DNA from: Epiperipatus broadwayi
Taxonomy: Eukaryota; Onychophora; Udeonychophora; Euonychophora; Peripatidae
Reading direction: 5' to 3'
Assembly (NCBI GenBank): GCA_028023455.1
Contig: JAQFVV010000014.1
Coordinates: 1,181,336 to 1,245,335, forward strand
DNA: 64,000 nucleotides
Shown here: in pieces, positions 1-15,161 of the stretch
How the letters are laid out: each line of letters begins with the position of its first letter
Numbering within the stretch: position 1 is the first letter of the stretch
Made by a program: the position numbers and the translations under genes
The notes under the pieces: generated by a model
Database searches by the model: none
What the model saw: the letters and a program-made list of their open reading frames with translations, nothing else
Told to the model about the DNA's origin: nothing

Positions 1-644
1 TAATAACATAAATATTTCATTCTTTTAGTATTTTGAATAGGTAAATTACATCCAATTATATTGTTTCAAGTAAGAACTTCAGTTTAATATTTATTTTCAT
101 ATATTTGATAGGCAGACACACTCATCAAATGTATTAACCTGCTTTGAAGTGGATATTTTTTTGTCATAGTCAATAATTAAAGAGTGTTTCATACATAGAT
201 TTAAGGAGAAAGGGAACATTATTTAAAAGACCTTATCTTGCTTACCTTTCATTAGCAAATGAAAGTTTGTTCATATAATCCTCCTCATTATCTTCACATG
301 TTGCATATTTTTAAATTTTACTCTCAGTGTTTTCATCTTGAATCTTTTTCAACTCCAATGACAATATATTTTATTTGCTTTTATGATGCAGCCATGCATG
401 GTTCAACTAAAGGATACATTATCCAATGAAACCTTTTCAATTTCTTATCTACATGCTCTGATTGCCCTGCAATCTCATTCATTGCTACTTTTGTATTTAT
501 GTTAAGTTTATATATATATATATATATATATATGATTTATTTATGAGAATATATATATATATATATATATATATATTCTCATAAATAAATCATGAATTCA
601 TAATATAATTTCCCATGAGATTCCATGTATTAAAAATCTAATAC
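1..644. other. AT-rich sequence without a recognised gene
   Basis: No open frame, RNA or element end could be supported here apart from the TA-flanked hairpin listed separately. The stretch lies on the 3' side of the minus-strand PLE remnant at 806-1110 and may include part of its tail. Confidence 0.5.
508..593. repeat. (TA)n hairpin
   Basis: Two TA runs surround inverted arms: ATGATTTATTTATGAGAAT at about 532-550 is the reverse complement of the segment at about 574-593. The central TA run would form the loop end, giving a near-perfect hairpin of about 85 bp. Confidence 0.8.
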
Positions 645-690
645 CTAAATAGTTGACATTTCAGTACAATAACAAGTACTTTCCTCAGAG
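645..690 (-). ncRNA. Hammerhead-like remnant past a PLE end
   Basis: On the minus strand the order is CUGAGGA (682-688), one A, AGUAC...GUACU that can pair as helix II, then GAAA (659-662) and a GUC (655-657). Helix I complementarity is not evident, so activity is unlikely. It lies about 115 nt downstream of the stop of the minus-strand PLE fragment (806-1110), the same relative place where hammerhead-like motifs follow the PLE frames at 44.5 kb and 55-57 kb. The match to the conserved core is seen; descent from a ribozyme is inferred. Confidence 0.35.
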
Positions 691-805
691 TTTTTTTTTC
701 TCAAATCATAAGAATGTGCTGTGAGATTTACAATCATTATTTTTTTCTTTTGGTATGTTCTCCTCTTAATCAAATTCTATTAGTTGAGAAGTTTTAAAAA
801 ATATT

Positions 806-1110
806 TTATCCTCCAATAGTTTTTTTCCAAATATTGTTAATTTTCTTCAATTCACACTTCTCATTTGTGCTCTTGGGTCTTTTAAGAAGCTCTATAGCTT
901 CCCTTAGTACTCTCTGGTCATATTGTTCAATTTTTGCCAGAGTATGTTTTAATAAAATTGATGTCATAGTCAATTTTATATGTGAATAAATGGCTGAGGA
1001 ATTTGATTTGTCCAAAATGTGTTCCTTCTTATATTTATTCTTTGATTGGTCAGTTCATTGTATGAATGTGCACAAACTCTACATGGAATTTTATATACAC
1101 CATACACTCC
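806..1110 (-). pseudogene. Penelope-like element GIY-YIG fragment
   Basis: This is a decayed C-terminal piece of a PLE polyprotein (reverse transcriptase followed by GIY-YIG endonuclease). Reading down from about 1110 on the minus strand, the first segment contains GVYGVYKIPCRVCAHSY, resembling the G-V-Y-K-I-P-C start of PLE GIY-YIG domains with its cysteine pair. A second frame (1015-806) carries HTLAKIEQYDQRVLREAIEL, the usual terminal helix with the conserved Glu of RxxREAIE, and ends in a short tail with N-I-W before the stop. At least one frameshift separates the two parts and the YIG motif is lost. No reverse transcriptase is visible upstream, so the copy is 5'-truncated, which is typical of PLEs. 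The family match is by recognition only. Confidence 0.65.
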
Positions 1111-2882
1111 AAAGGAATTTTATGCTTAGGGTATGGAAATATTTCATTAATTTTTTTAAATGTAGTGTAAATGTGTAGCTATTGTTTTTCTTTAAAACAT
1201 TGCAAATTGTATTAGTTTACTCCCTTTATATATGGTAGAACTGTCTTGATTTCTAAAGGATTAAAATCTTTTTTTTTATTACATGAAAAAGCCCTATTAA
1301 AAGCTCTATATACATATACACACATTTATTTTTTAAAATGTATAAGTAAATAATTTTTATTTATCAAACTAAAAATTTCATCTGGAAATTAAAGTTACAA
1401 ATTTTATCTGATAAAGAAAAAACTAATTACATCCATAATAGGATTTTTTTAAGTTAAAGGTAATCTTTGGAATGTAGAAAACTTATTAATTAAATACATA
1501 CTTTAGAGAACAATAGCAGCTTATACTATACATCACCCCCTTCCAAATCTAAATGAACTCAGTCAGATTTAAGTTAAAGAGCCAAAAAGAAAGGCAACAG
1601 AATATATTCAGTAGAGTACAAGAGCCAAGAAAAAAGGAAAAGGGATACTTCAAACAAAGGAGTCATCCTCCATGTTATTTATTGTATTTATATGATTGCT
1701 AGAGCAATTCAATATACAACATGTTCTAGTATTCCATTCCCATTTCCTATAATATATTTTACTTTATGATCAGTCATAGAACATGTTTTGTTTTGTGAAT
1801 CTCCTGTTCATCAAGTTCCTCTTTTATGAAGCAGAAATATTTCATTATATTGCCATATAATTGGCCAATTGGGACTGTGGTAATATATGATTAATGCAGC
1901 ATTGAAAAATGAGGATGCCTATATCAACTATTTATACACTGCATAAATACAGTTAGGGTATGAAGAATAATATAAAAATATTTTAAAATGTATTTTTTTA
2001 TTCAATAATGGGGATAGTATTAGCATGAAAATTGGATATTCATGAAAATTGGATATTTTTGTGCATTTCACTATTTTTATTACCAGTGAATATCAATTAA
2101 ATAAAAAAAATTTTTAATTATTTTAACTTCTTGGATGTTTTTAAAAGTTATTATTATTAATTTTATATTCTTAAAAAAAAAAAAAAAAACACACTGTCAC
2201 ATCTAGTTTTACATACATTCATTGAATGGCAAAATTTTTCTTGGATTTTCTTTTTTAAAGAAAGAAAGAAATAACAATATGATATCCTTGCATCTTAATG
2301 CCAAGTGCTTATTTGTTTGATCATGATTCCTATCAGCATCTCTTTAATTATGATTATGTTTTGAGTATTTCAAATTCATAATTAATGTTTAACTAACTCT
2401 GATATGGATAGAAGTTAAGATTCATACTGTCCCATGTGAGACTTATATTAACATTTAGTTTCTTTTTTTTCCATTTTGTTCATATAGCATATGTGATAAT
2501 CATACATTTTTGTAAGAAATTTATGAAAATATATAACACATGCAAACATACAGCAGCTCTTGATAGGGCATTGTTTATTTTATTATTTGATTTAGCCTTC
2601 TTCTTTAAAGGTACCTCCACTATCTACCACTTGTGGAACCCATCAGCAATTTGATCACAGCACCTGACATAAAGAAGAAATATATTTAAATATTTGTGTG
2701 GATATAGTTGCTAATGTTTCAATTTAGATATTTAAAGAAAGCAGTTTGTGAAATTCAGATAGCCACAGAAAATCAGTAGTTATTGGTTGTCAGATAATAA
2801 TCTATCTTCAATTGATGAGAGGTTATCAAAAGTTTATAAATTGCACTTTTTCTATGCATTACAACTTCAGCTATCTCATCAT
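1111..2882. other. AT-rich sequence without a recognised gene
   Basis: Poly-A and poly-T runs and scattered short frames only. A 17-bp unit (CATGAAAATTGGATATT) is repeated twice near 2024-2057. No coding, RNA or element signature was found. Confidence 0.5.
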
Positions 2883-3119
2883 ACAAATATATTTATTTGA
2901 AAAAATAATTTATATAAAATTAGATAAAATTGTATATTATATAATGAATACATCTAGTTTGTCACTATTTATCTATGATATACATAACAAGGGTCTATGT
3001 TACAAATATATTTATTTGAAAAAATAATTCATATAAAATTAGATAAAATTGTATATTACATAATGAATGCATCTAGTTTGTCACTATTTATCTATGATAT
3101 ACATAACAAGGGTCTATGC
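2883..3119. repeat. 119-bp tandem duplication
   Basis: The segment at 2883-3001 is repeated immediately at 3002-3119 with only a handful of substitutions, mostly C/T and A/G transitions. Two adjacent copies with few differences indicate a recent local duplication. No coding content is apparent. Confidence 0.9.
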
Positions 3120-5536
3120 ATGAAATACTTATCAAAAAAGAAGATAAATATAAGAATATGTTGAACTGTTTTTATTGGGATAGAAGATAATTTTTTTAAT
3201 TTGTTTTGGGAAGGAAGTATCCTTGTTTGCATTTTTAATTAATTCATATATCTAAATACTTATACATATATACGTTGTATTTGTTATAATTGGTAATTAT
3301 ATACAAACATTATCTGAAAATAGCTTTAAATTCTCTTTATAACATTCTCCGACATTTGATAGTTAATTAAGCTTTCTTAGGATAGAAAAAAAAAAAAAAT
3401 CATTGTTGTCGAATACCTTACCATCCTGTAGAAACTATACCTATAAAATAAAATTGATAAATTTTCGGATAACTGAAATTTAATAGTGTGTTTTCATTTT
3501 TATTCGTATTTGTATATAAACATACATCTTTATGTACATATGTAAACATTTATGTGACATCACTTGTCAGCTGCTTTAAGTGTAGAATGATTGTCTTGTC
3601 TACAACTACATTATCTTTTATGCTTGGTTGGCATTTTATCTCCCATCATTCAGTTGATGTTAAGCTTTCACTCTTATAGATGTTGTACAGACTATTCTCA
3701 CTTTTCCCCTCCCTCTCATTTAGCGATGACTACTATTCCACATGACTGCTTGTATGGTACTCTTCTGGAATTTTAGTTTCCAGACTAGCATTTTAAAAGA
3801 CAGACTGGAATACTTTAAGAACTGGCGTCAAGCTATCCCCTGTTTATGTCCAAAGTTCCTGTGGATGAATAAGCTCTGACATAAAAAATAAAAGGGGGAT
3901 ATTAAAACAGATGTCTCTCTTCAAAAACTTTGAGAGACGTGAACATCTATCTTTATTATACATACACTAATATTTTTTTAACTATTTTACAAAATAGTAA
4001 TAACAATAAATATTTTTTAAAAAAATTATTTTTTACTTGATTTAATAGCAGAAATGTACTACGAACAATATACATACGCATATACACATAATTTTTTGTA
4101 TAAAATTAATAGTGAAAAAAAATTGATGAAAATGTGGTTTTCATTTTTTACCGAATTAAAAAAAATAGTTAATAGAAGTGAAAAATTTTGAAATTATATT
4201 GACAAAGTGATTGAAATAAATTTGCAACAAGCGCTCATTTAACTTTGTTGTAATTAAATTATCACAATGTATACATCATGTTTTCTAAGGTAGAAAATAG
4301 GGGGGGGGGGTAAATAGATTTTTCCTTAAGAAGAAAATAAAGATTTCTGGGCATTCAATAGAAGTGCTATACAGAAGCTTCAGACAGTTTAATGAAATTT
4401 GGAGAAATGTGTATTGAAAGTAAGAAGAAGGTATCAAAAGTGAAATAATTGAGTTAGATATTAAATAAGTGTCTTAGGAACATACTATTAGACAATATTA
4501 ACAATTTAAACTGGATCTCTAGAGATGGTAAAAGACCTAGAAAAAGAGTACATGCAAAATAGATGAATAAAATAAGGTCTTTTATTAATATAATATGAAA
4601 AGAAGAGATTGTAGATTCAGAGAATTTCGGCTAAACTTTAGAGAGACCTTCATTCTTATTAATAATTATAGTCATAAATTTAAATACATAAATTTAATTT
4701 TATTGTCAGTACTATAAATCTGTTTGCAAGAAATAAATGAGCTAATGATTACTCTCTCTCTTTTTTTTTTTAAAAAAAAGATACAATATATTGTTTATTT
4801 TCATAGTCTAATTGTATATGTTTTTGTACACGTAAATAATATATATATCGGTGTATCTTATATATATATAAGTTTCAATCTTAATTAATTTATTGTGATA
4901 AAAATCTTTTCTACATGTCTTTGTATTAGTTGACAAAAAAAAAGTAAAGGAAACTTTATCAACTCTAGTATGAGTATGACTGTCTATCACTAGTAGTGAA
5001 GTCTGTAAATTATTACAAACACATTTATTTATTTTTACAGTTATAGCTGTGATACTCCTCTGATCAAAACACATTAAACTATATTTTTTATTCCCTAGAT
5101 GAGAATAGTTAGACATTCTTTATAAATATTTGAGTGAATGATTGAGTTGTTTATAGGTTGTGTATCTGAAAGAAAGATTTTAAATGTGATGTAAATGAAA
5201 AATTATCAAGGCTCTCCAAGCTCAAACTTGAATACCATGTTTATACAATGGTAGATTGGCATGTTAATTTTTACATCAGTAGATTCTTCTTGCTGTGAAA
5301 TTTCAGAAATGAAGTTATTTGCAAGACTAGTCTATTAATTGTTTTGGAGATGTTTGCATTTTTTATTTCTTTATCCTTCACTCAAGAATATCTATATAAT
5401 GCTTACAAGATGTCCAAAATGTTTGTCATTGCATTGTCTGTATTAAATCTTTACAAAGAACATACTTTTCATAATTATTATCTGGAGAAATCTGAAAATC
5501 ACTTAAAACTATCATAAATTGGTAATAGTATGAATT
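3120..5536. other. AT-rich sequence without a recognised gene
   Basis: No supported feature. The longest frame (minus strand, 4808-5116) is low-complexity, Tyr/Ile-rich and unlike any family known to me. A G10 run occurs near 4302-4311. Confidence 0.5.
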
Positions 5537-5599
5537 CTGAACCCTACCATCTGATGGCGCTCTTTTTTTTGCCCAATTCACATCAATATATTGCTTCAC

Positions 5600-6450
5600 G
5601 GGCTGTCTGTTTGTTTACATAATATTACGGTAAAGATTTTTTTCATCGGCAATGGTAAACCATCAAAGTTTTTTTTTTTATTACATAATATTATGGTAAA
5701 AGTTTTTTTTTTTCTGTTGGCGATGGTAAACCACCAAAGTTTTTTTCTTTTTTTTTCATCTGGGTTTTTTTTTGTTTTTAATAAAGAGATACTTTGGTTT
5801 TAGATGGTTTAGGAGTGTTGATTTATTTGTAAATTAATGACTAACTGTCCATAGGTTTCTTTACATAATATTACTTACAGTAAACCACTTTTTTTTCACA
5901 CATTTTTTTTTTTTGGTTCTTTTTTTTAAGAAACAAACACTTTGTTTTTAGATGGTGTAGGGGTGTTGGTTTGCTTTTAAATTATCGATTAACGCTCCAT
6001 TGGTTTGTTTACATAAAAATACAGTAACAAACACTTTATTGTTTTTAGATGGTGGAGGGGGGTTGGTTGTTTGCTTTTAACTTATCTTCTTTTTTTTTTT
6101 GGTTGATGTTTTGATTTGCTGAAAGCCTTCAACAATTCTGTACTTTTGAATGAACCAACCCTTTGTTTTTTAGAGGGTGGAGGGGAGAGGGGTTGTTTTG
6201 ATTTTGAATTGTCGTTGTTTTTTTTTCTTTTTGTTAATTTATTATGAGGCTTTTTTTTTGTTTCAAATCTTTTACGCTACAGAAAGCTTTATATGATAGT
6301 GAAGAGTTCTTTCTTAATTTTTTGGGCCTTTAATTTTAAAAAAAAGACATAAACAGTTTGTTTTTAAAGAACAATTTTTTTAAGCTGGGGGAGGTGGGGT
6401 GATGGGGAAGGTTTGTTTTGATTTTTAATTATCGACTTCTTTTTGGATTT
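5600..6450. repeat. T-rich degenerate minisatellite
   Basis: A ~67-bp unit (ACATAATATTAYGGTAAA plus poly-T plus GATGGTAAACCA) occurs twice at about 5618-5745. A longer unit around TTTTTAGATGGTGKAGGGG recurs near 5795, 5945, 6045, 6165 and 6370 with growing divergence and poly-T expansion. It lies inside the inverted-repeat element at 5537-7699. Confidence 0.7.
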
Positions 6451-6486
6451 TCTTTTTGAACCTTTTATTATGTTACCGCACAGTTC

Positions 6487-6735
<249 letters not shown>

Positions 6736-6953
6736 GGTGAGGCCTTTTGAATAAACTCTTAAACACTTCTTCTTTTTTTCTTTTGGTATAATAAAATATT
6801 ACCTACTTTAACTAATAATAATATTTACTAAGGCTGTAAAACCTCAAGAGGGTGCGTGTGAAAATGCAAAGGTTAATGAAACTTATCAAATATTACCTAC
6901 TTACTTTATAATCATGTGAACAACAAAAACAACAAGTTTCCCCATAAAATAAT

Positions 6954-7537
6954 TTATTGAATCAAAAAGAAATGAACTTTGGACAAGTTGTGAAGCAAAA
7001 CAAGTAAAAAAAAAAACAATAAAATACTACCATTTACGGGGCCATAAAAAACATAGCCAAAAGTAACATGCCTCAAAGCTGTTAGTAATGGGATTTTGGA
7101 GCCTTCGAACCAACAAATTCCCTTATGCAGACTTACATAGGTACACTTGCAGGAGTTTCTCTTTTTGGGGAAACACAATATTGTGCATCCACACGTGTGG
7201 CCAGCTGGCAATTCACTCAGCTTCGACCAATTCGGACAACTTGTAGATGACATTTGACAGTTCTCACATAGATTTGCATGTAAACAGGCATTTGCACATG
7301 AAATCGGAAAAAAACTGCTGAAAAACCTTTTCAAGTTGTGTGTGCAGTTTAAAAGTGTAGGGAAGCGTATGTGACAACATGACAATTCTTAATATGGAAT
7401 ACTAATTCTACACTTTCTAAAAAAATTCCGACAATGAATTTTTGCAGAGTTTCGTCTCTTTCAAATATGGCCACCATCAAATCAGATCGTAGTGAGAGTT
7501 CAAGAGTGCTCACTTGATGAATACTGTTGCGATGCAA
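6954..7537 (-). pseudogene. Possible decayed element-encoded frame, Cys-rich
   Basis: Two overlapping minus-strand frames (7537-7349 and 7385-6954) occupy a stretch visibly richer in GC than its surroundings. The second, 143 codons, has many cysteines in its first half (for example C-A-N-A-C, C-E-N-C and a C-G-C...C cluster) and a poly-T-derived hydrophobic end. Its stop overlaps AATAAA on the same strand (6953-6958). The frames change register near 7370, which suggests a frameshift. No family was recognised. The location inside the inverted-repeat element makes a transposase remnant the likeliest explanation, but a real host exon is not excluded. Confidence 0.25.
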
Positions 7538-8469
7538 TGGACATAGTATTGTGATACGTAATCAAAGAATACATTGCCCTCAGGTGGCCTGTTACAGCTC
7601 AAAAAACACCTATTGTACTGTCAGCCGTATGTTAAGGCCACTAAAATGGTATATTGATGTGCATTTTGTGAAAAACAGTGCCATCAGATGAGGGTTCAGT
7701 ATTGTGTGAAGTACATTTTTAAATAAATACTTATATACTTATCTTTATTGGAAGACTGGCTTTTTTTTACTGAACTTATTTTGATAATCTTCAACCTGAA
7801 ACAAGTATCTGAAGTCAAACATATTTATTAGTAAGAAAATTTTGTAGATACTATGATTTGTTGATTTTTTAAAGGAGGTTGCAGTTTTCTTAAAAAAATA
7901 AATGTAAACATTTTTTTAGTAACTTAAGTACATTTTTAAAATTATAATATACTTTGTTGTTTTGATATTGAAATAAATTTTTATACATTTAAAAAAAAAT
8001 TAAAGAATATTTTAAATAAGTTTTTTATCAGTACCAGTTTAGAATGAGTTATTCGCCATTTTGGACCCCAAGTGGATCTGAAAAACCATTGCTGATATGA
8101 TTAAGCAATAAATGATCTTACATACTATCCCAAAAATTAATAATAAGTACTCCCTGATATTTTAAAAGTCGGGTCTACACAAAAAAATTTAATTTTCATC
8201 AAAAAAATAAAATAAAATAACCCAGAAATTTCATATAAATAAGTTATAAAACTGTTTCTGATGTCTTTGTCCCCAATATACATTATGAAACTAATGTGTA
8301 TTGTCAAAAAATATAGAAGGTCTACTACGATAATGGTAATTATCAGATATTAAAATCAAAATGTTATATTAAATGAAAAAATAAAAATTTCAAAAACAAT
8401 ATTTAGAGTTCAACTAAGTATTTTAATTTTACAATTAACAAGTATCACATTTTAAATTTCATCACAAAT

Positions 8470-8605
8470 TCAATACAAGAGAAATATTAAAATCTTAACA
8501 TATGGCAGCAGAATATAAAAAAGTGCATAATTAATGAAACTAAATTCAGTTATGAGAGAAATATTAAAATCCTAAAACATGGTAACAGAATACAGAAAAA
8601 AATAT
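8470..8605. repeat. ~76-bp direct repeat in left arm
   Basis: The string GAGAAATATTAAAATC followed by ATGG-AGCAGAATA-AAAAA occurs at about 8480 and again at about 8556. The two units differ by several substitutions. A related single unit is seen in the right arm near 14,130. Confidence 0.65.
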
Positions 8606-9540
8606 TTAAAAATGTCAAATACATAAAGTAATTGCTAAAGTAACCTAAGAAACAATAAAACAAATGTATCTATGACTGCAGGATAGAATTTTGCATATTT
8701 CATTAAATAGTGAGCATAGCTACTTAATACCCCAAATAAATTACTAAATAAAGATAAAAACATGGTAAGAAGCAAAACAAATTGCTAGGATCCACTAAAA
8801 TGTAATTAGCAAATATTTGTTGAACTCTAAAGGTATTACATTAAGTGAAAAAAAATATTTCAAAAGCAATAGAATTTAGCTAATATTAATTCTATAAATT
8901 ATTATATGCTAACCAAAGATATCTGTATTTAGTAAATATTACTTACAGTTAATAAATGAAACTATAAAAACGTATTACAGTTGATAAAAAATTAAAACAA
9001 ATAAAACATTAAATATATGCTTAAACTAACATACAAAAAAAAAAAAGATTTGTACAGCAGTAAAAAAAATTATTTACTAAACCAACATGAAAACATAATT
9101 GTAAAAATAGATAGAAGTATTTATCAACAAAATAAATTAAAATACTGTATTAAATTATTAAAGTATAAAAACTTGTTTAAATGCTTATCAACAAACAGCG
9201 TGGCGTGTAATGTTAATGGAAAAAAAAAACAATATTTACAGTTTATTAAAATTGGAATTAATACTACAATTAAAAAATAATATATACCAAAAAATAATGT
9301 AGTTTATCGAAACTTTTAATTTATGTTGATTTTTGAAAAGTAAATATATATATATATATTATTAGATCAAAGCATCAGAGGTTGTATCCCATTGCTGCAT
9401 GTGGCCAAATAACATAAACATGGAAAGAATAAGAAATTTTCAGAGGTGACTTTTGACTTCATGACTCAAAGAGCAGAAGAAAAACAAAAGTTTTGGTCAA
9501 ACTCTTGCTTTAAGAAAGTAAAAAAAAAAAAATTGAAGTG

Positions 9541-10585
9541 GAAAAAAATAACACCACTCATCTATGTAACTATCTAATTGGCCACTTATTCACTATTTTT
9601 GCCTGTCTCTGTTTATCTCTATATCTATTTATGTGCATGCTTATTTATCTTTTATATCTCTTTATCTGTTTATCTATCAATCTCTTTATCTACATATCCT
9701 ATCTATCATTTTCCTATATATCTGTTTATCTATCTATAAATACCTACATATCTATCTATGTATCTTTTATCTGTCTGTTTATTTACCTGTCTGTGTGTAT
9801 TTACCTGTCTATCTGGTTTTCTACATATCTGTTTATCTATGTATCCAGCCATCCATTCAACTATCTAGTGAACTACCTATCCATTCATCTGTTATCTATC
9901 TATTTATCTGTCTACTCCACACCTTCCTATCAATCTACTTCTGTTTTTATTTGTGTGTATCTGTTTATTCAACTATCTATTTATTTACCTATGTCTGGGT
10001 ATTTCCATTCATGTGTCTATCTATCCATCCATTCATCTGTCTATCTAATTATTCATCCATTTAATTGTTTATTTCCATTTATCTATCTATTTACTTATCA
10101 ATTTTTTTAACTATTTATATGAATTTCTATGTATCTATCCACTTCCATTTACCCATCTTTGTCTATATCTATCCAACCATCCATTTATCTATTTCTATTT
10201 ATCTAATCATCTAAAAATCTATTCATTTATCTATCTGTATCTATTTATTCAGCTATCAGTCTATCCAAGTATCCATTTATCTATCTCAATTATTCACTTA
10301 TCAATCTATCCATCTATTTAACTTTTTACCTATCTATTTATCTCTATGTGGTTTTCTAGATATCATTATTTTTCCATCTGACCATCCATCTATTTAACTA
10401 TCTAGCTAACTATCCATTCATTTATTAGTTATTTATCTATTTAACTATCTATCTATTTTTATCTGCTCTATATTTTATTTCCCTGCATATCTTTCTGTTT
10501 ACTTATCCATGTGCATATGTATGTATTTATTTAACTATTTATCTGTCTCTCTGTTCACTTTTCTATCCATGCATCTACTTATCTA
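9541..10585. repeat. Degenerate TATC-type tetranucleotide tract
   Basis: About 1 kb of imperfect TATC/TATT/TGTC repeats on the plus strand. The frames through it (Ser-Ile-Tyr-Leu repeats) are translations of the repeat, not proteins. Heavy substitution shows it is older than the pure GATA tract at 11,240-11,728. Confidence 0.9.
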
Positions 10586-10589
10586 TATT

Positions 10590-12485
<1,896 letters not shown>

Positions 12486-13425
12486 GGAGTTATTTTTTGC
12501 CTATTAATTTTTTTTTTAATATCCTGCTCTGATGTTCTGAGTTCAAAAGAGTGTCCTGTCAATTTTTTCTCCTCACCATTTTCATGTTCTCTGGCCAAGA
12601 GTAGAAAGTCCTACAACCTATAACGTTTTGAAGTGATAAAAAAAAAATCTATTTACTCCTCAAAATTCAAGATAAACTAATAATTTGATAAAGTACGATT
12701 TTTTTCAATGTAATATTTGTTAATTGTAGTATACATTTCAATTTTAGTATTAGGTAAACTATAATTATTTTTGTTTTTTTTTTCATTGAGCGTTATGCTA
12801 CCATGTTTTTTGATAGATACTTGAACATTTTTTTTTTCGCAGTTTAGTAATTCATTTAAGTTTTTTAATTTATTTTACCGATAAATACTTATATATATAT
12901 TCCCATGTTTGCATGTTATTTTAATAATTTATTTTGGTGCCATACACTTTTTTTTTTCATTTGTATATTGGTTTAGGTATATATTTAATGTTTTAATTTT
13001 TTAGTCATGTGTAATGTTTTTTTTAGTTTTATTTAGTAAGTGTAAAATTAATTTTACTATTTATTATGCATGACTTATGTTTATTAGTAGAAGATAAGTA
13101 ATTTGTTGATGTTTTTTTGTTTATTCAAATATTAATATTTGCTAAACTTTATTGTTTTTCAAATTTATCTTAGTCTTCTGATTTTAATTTTTGCTAATTA
13201 CCTTTATAATAGACACTAATAATTGCTGTTTTTATTTGGGGGAGGGGTCATGTTTTTAATCTTGATTTAGTAATGTATTTTGGGTATTAAGTAGCCACAA
13301 TCAGTATCCATTGAAATATCTAATAATATATTCTGCTGCCATATGCACATGTGTTTTATTCTTTATTAGATTAGTCTTGTAGTTAATAATCATACCAAAA
13401 AAAAAATTCTTGGTAATTGTAATAT

Positions 13426-13990
13426 TCACATAAATGTTCTGAACATTTGTACAGAAAAGGTCTATATATTTTGAATTTAGCTTTTATTCATGTTAGCATG
13501 CTTTCCATATGTAACAATATCATAATCATAGCACTTTCACTTCTTTAGTGTTCAGAGTCTATATGTATACTTTATAAATATTTTAATATTTAAAATCCTT
13601 TAAATTTGTTTGTTTAATATTCAAAGATATTTAAATCACTTAAAAGAGGCCAATTGTATACATTGAGCAGATCGATTTGCTATAAACAAGAGAGACACAA
13701 GCATCCCCCTCTTGAAGAAATGGGTTCTTTAAAGATATTTAAATATCTTTAAATATTAAAGAAACAAATTTAAATAATTGTAAATTTTATAATATTTATC
13801 AAGTTTATATATATATATATATATATATATTAATATATATATATATATATAGACTCTGAACAATAAAGAAGTGAAAGTGCTATGAATATGATATTGTTAT
13901 ATATTGAAAGCATGCTAAGCATGAATAAAAACTAAATTTATAAAACATAGATTAATTTTTTCTGTATAAATGTCCAGGACATTTATGTGA
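13426..13990. mobile_element. Foldback insertion in right arm, ~565 bp
   Basis: Ends are inverted: TCACATAAATGTTCTGAACA at the left, and TCACATAAATGTCCTGGACA reading inward on the other strand from 13,990. Complementarity continues through the shared segment AGCACTTTCACTTCTTTA (13,533-13,550 versus 13,863-13,880). A central part near 13,640-13,735 is unpaired, and a (TA)n tract lies at 13,808-13,850. The matching left arm of the giant inverted repeat lacks this sequence, so it is an insertion. No coding capacity; a MITE-like or foldback element. Confidence 0.7.
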
Positions 13991-15005
13991 TTTCTAATTT
14001 AATCATGTATTTGATGTTTTTTATTATTATTTTCTTTGTTCTGTTGTCATATTTTCCTCAAAATTGAACTTTTATTTTTTTTTAGTTCATGCACTTTATT
14101 TTAAAATTTGCCACCATATCTTAAGAATTTAATATTTCTCTTTTATTGAGCTTTTGAGAAATTTAAAATGTGATGCCTGATTATTGAAAATTAAAAACTT
14201 TAAATATTATTTTTGAAATTTTTATTTATTTGTTTAACATAATGTTCTATTGGTTTTAATATTTGCTAATTAACCATTATTGTAAAACTTCTAGAATACT
14301 TATCACAATTCCCATTAGTTTCATAATGTATTTTTGGGACATAATATCAGCAATAGTTTTGTAGCTTACTTTTATAAAATTTCAGTTTTTATTTTTCGAG
14401 AAAAATTAAATTGGTTGTGTAGACAGGACAAAATATCTAGGACATTTGTTATTAACTTGCGAGATATTGTCTAAGATTGTTTATCTTTCAAAGGTTTTTA
14501 TTATATATTTAACTTTGATTATATTATAAATTTGATATTGCACTAAACATAATTAAGTGATAACATAGGATTAATATTATAAACAACATAAATTAGAGAA
14601 TGAGTAGAAATTACAGAAAATATGAATATGTATATACATCATGTAATTTAACATTTTTTAACATTGAACAACAGTCTTGTGGCTCACAAGTTTCACATTA
14701 ATTTATAATAAAAATTGACATTGGTTATTATGATTTTTCCATGTTATTTTTCATGATTTGTATCCCTTCAGAGACTATTACATATTGGTAAAGGCTTAAA
14801 CATATGCATATTAATGCCCATGTATTTGTGTATATATACCTTGTTTAGCAATTTTTTTTTATCCCTTTGACATATTGTTTCTATTTTGTTAATAAAAGTA
14901 TTTGAATGTTTTCTATGATCTTTATTATATACAAATGTACATCTGGTACACTGAAAAAAGGATGAGTGGACTAGTGTGAATGTAGGGATAGAAACCCTTG
15001 GAAAA

Positions 15006-15161
15006 TCACCCTATAAGGTTGTTGATTTTCTCATTTTTGTTGTTGAATATTACTGGGATCATTGTTCGATTTTTTTCAAGATTCTCACATTCAAAAAAAA
15101 TATGTGATTGGGTTTCAATTTCTCTGTGACCGAGAAAACACTGAGCATCAATGTGTATGTT
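15006..15161 (-). pseudogene. Non-LTR retrotransposon C-terminal fragment
   Basis: The minus strand reads HIDAQCFLGHREIET followed by QSHIFFECENLEKN and a stop at 15,006. This resembles the cysteine/histidine motif near the C-terminus of many animal LINE reverse transcriptase proteins (C...E-T-x-x-H-I-F-F-E-C). A shifted frame just upstream gives HIYFYRLNKE, as expected before that motif. Further decayed sequence of the same strand may extend to about 15,690, with stops and shifts. The fragment is dead. The clade cannot be named. Confidence 0.5.
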
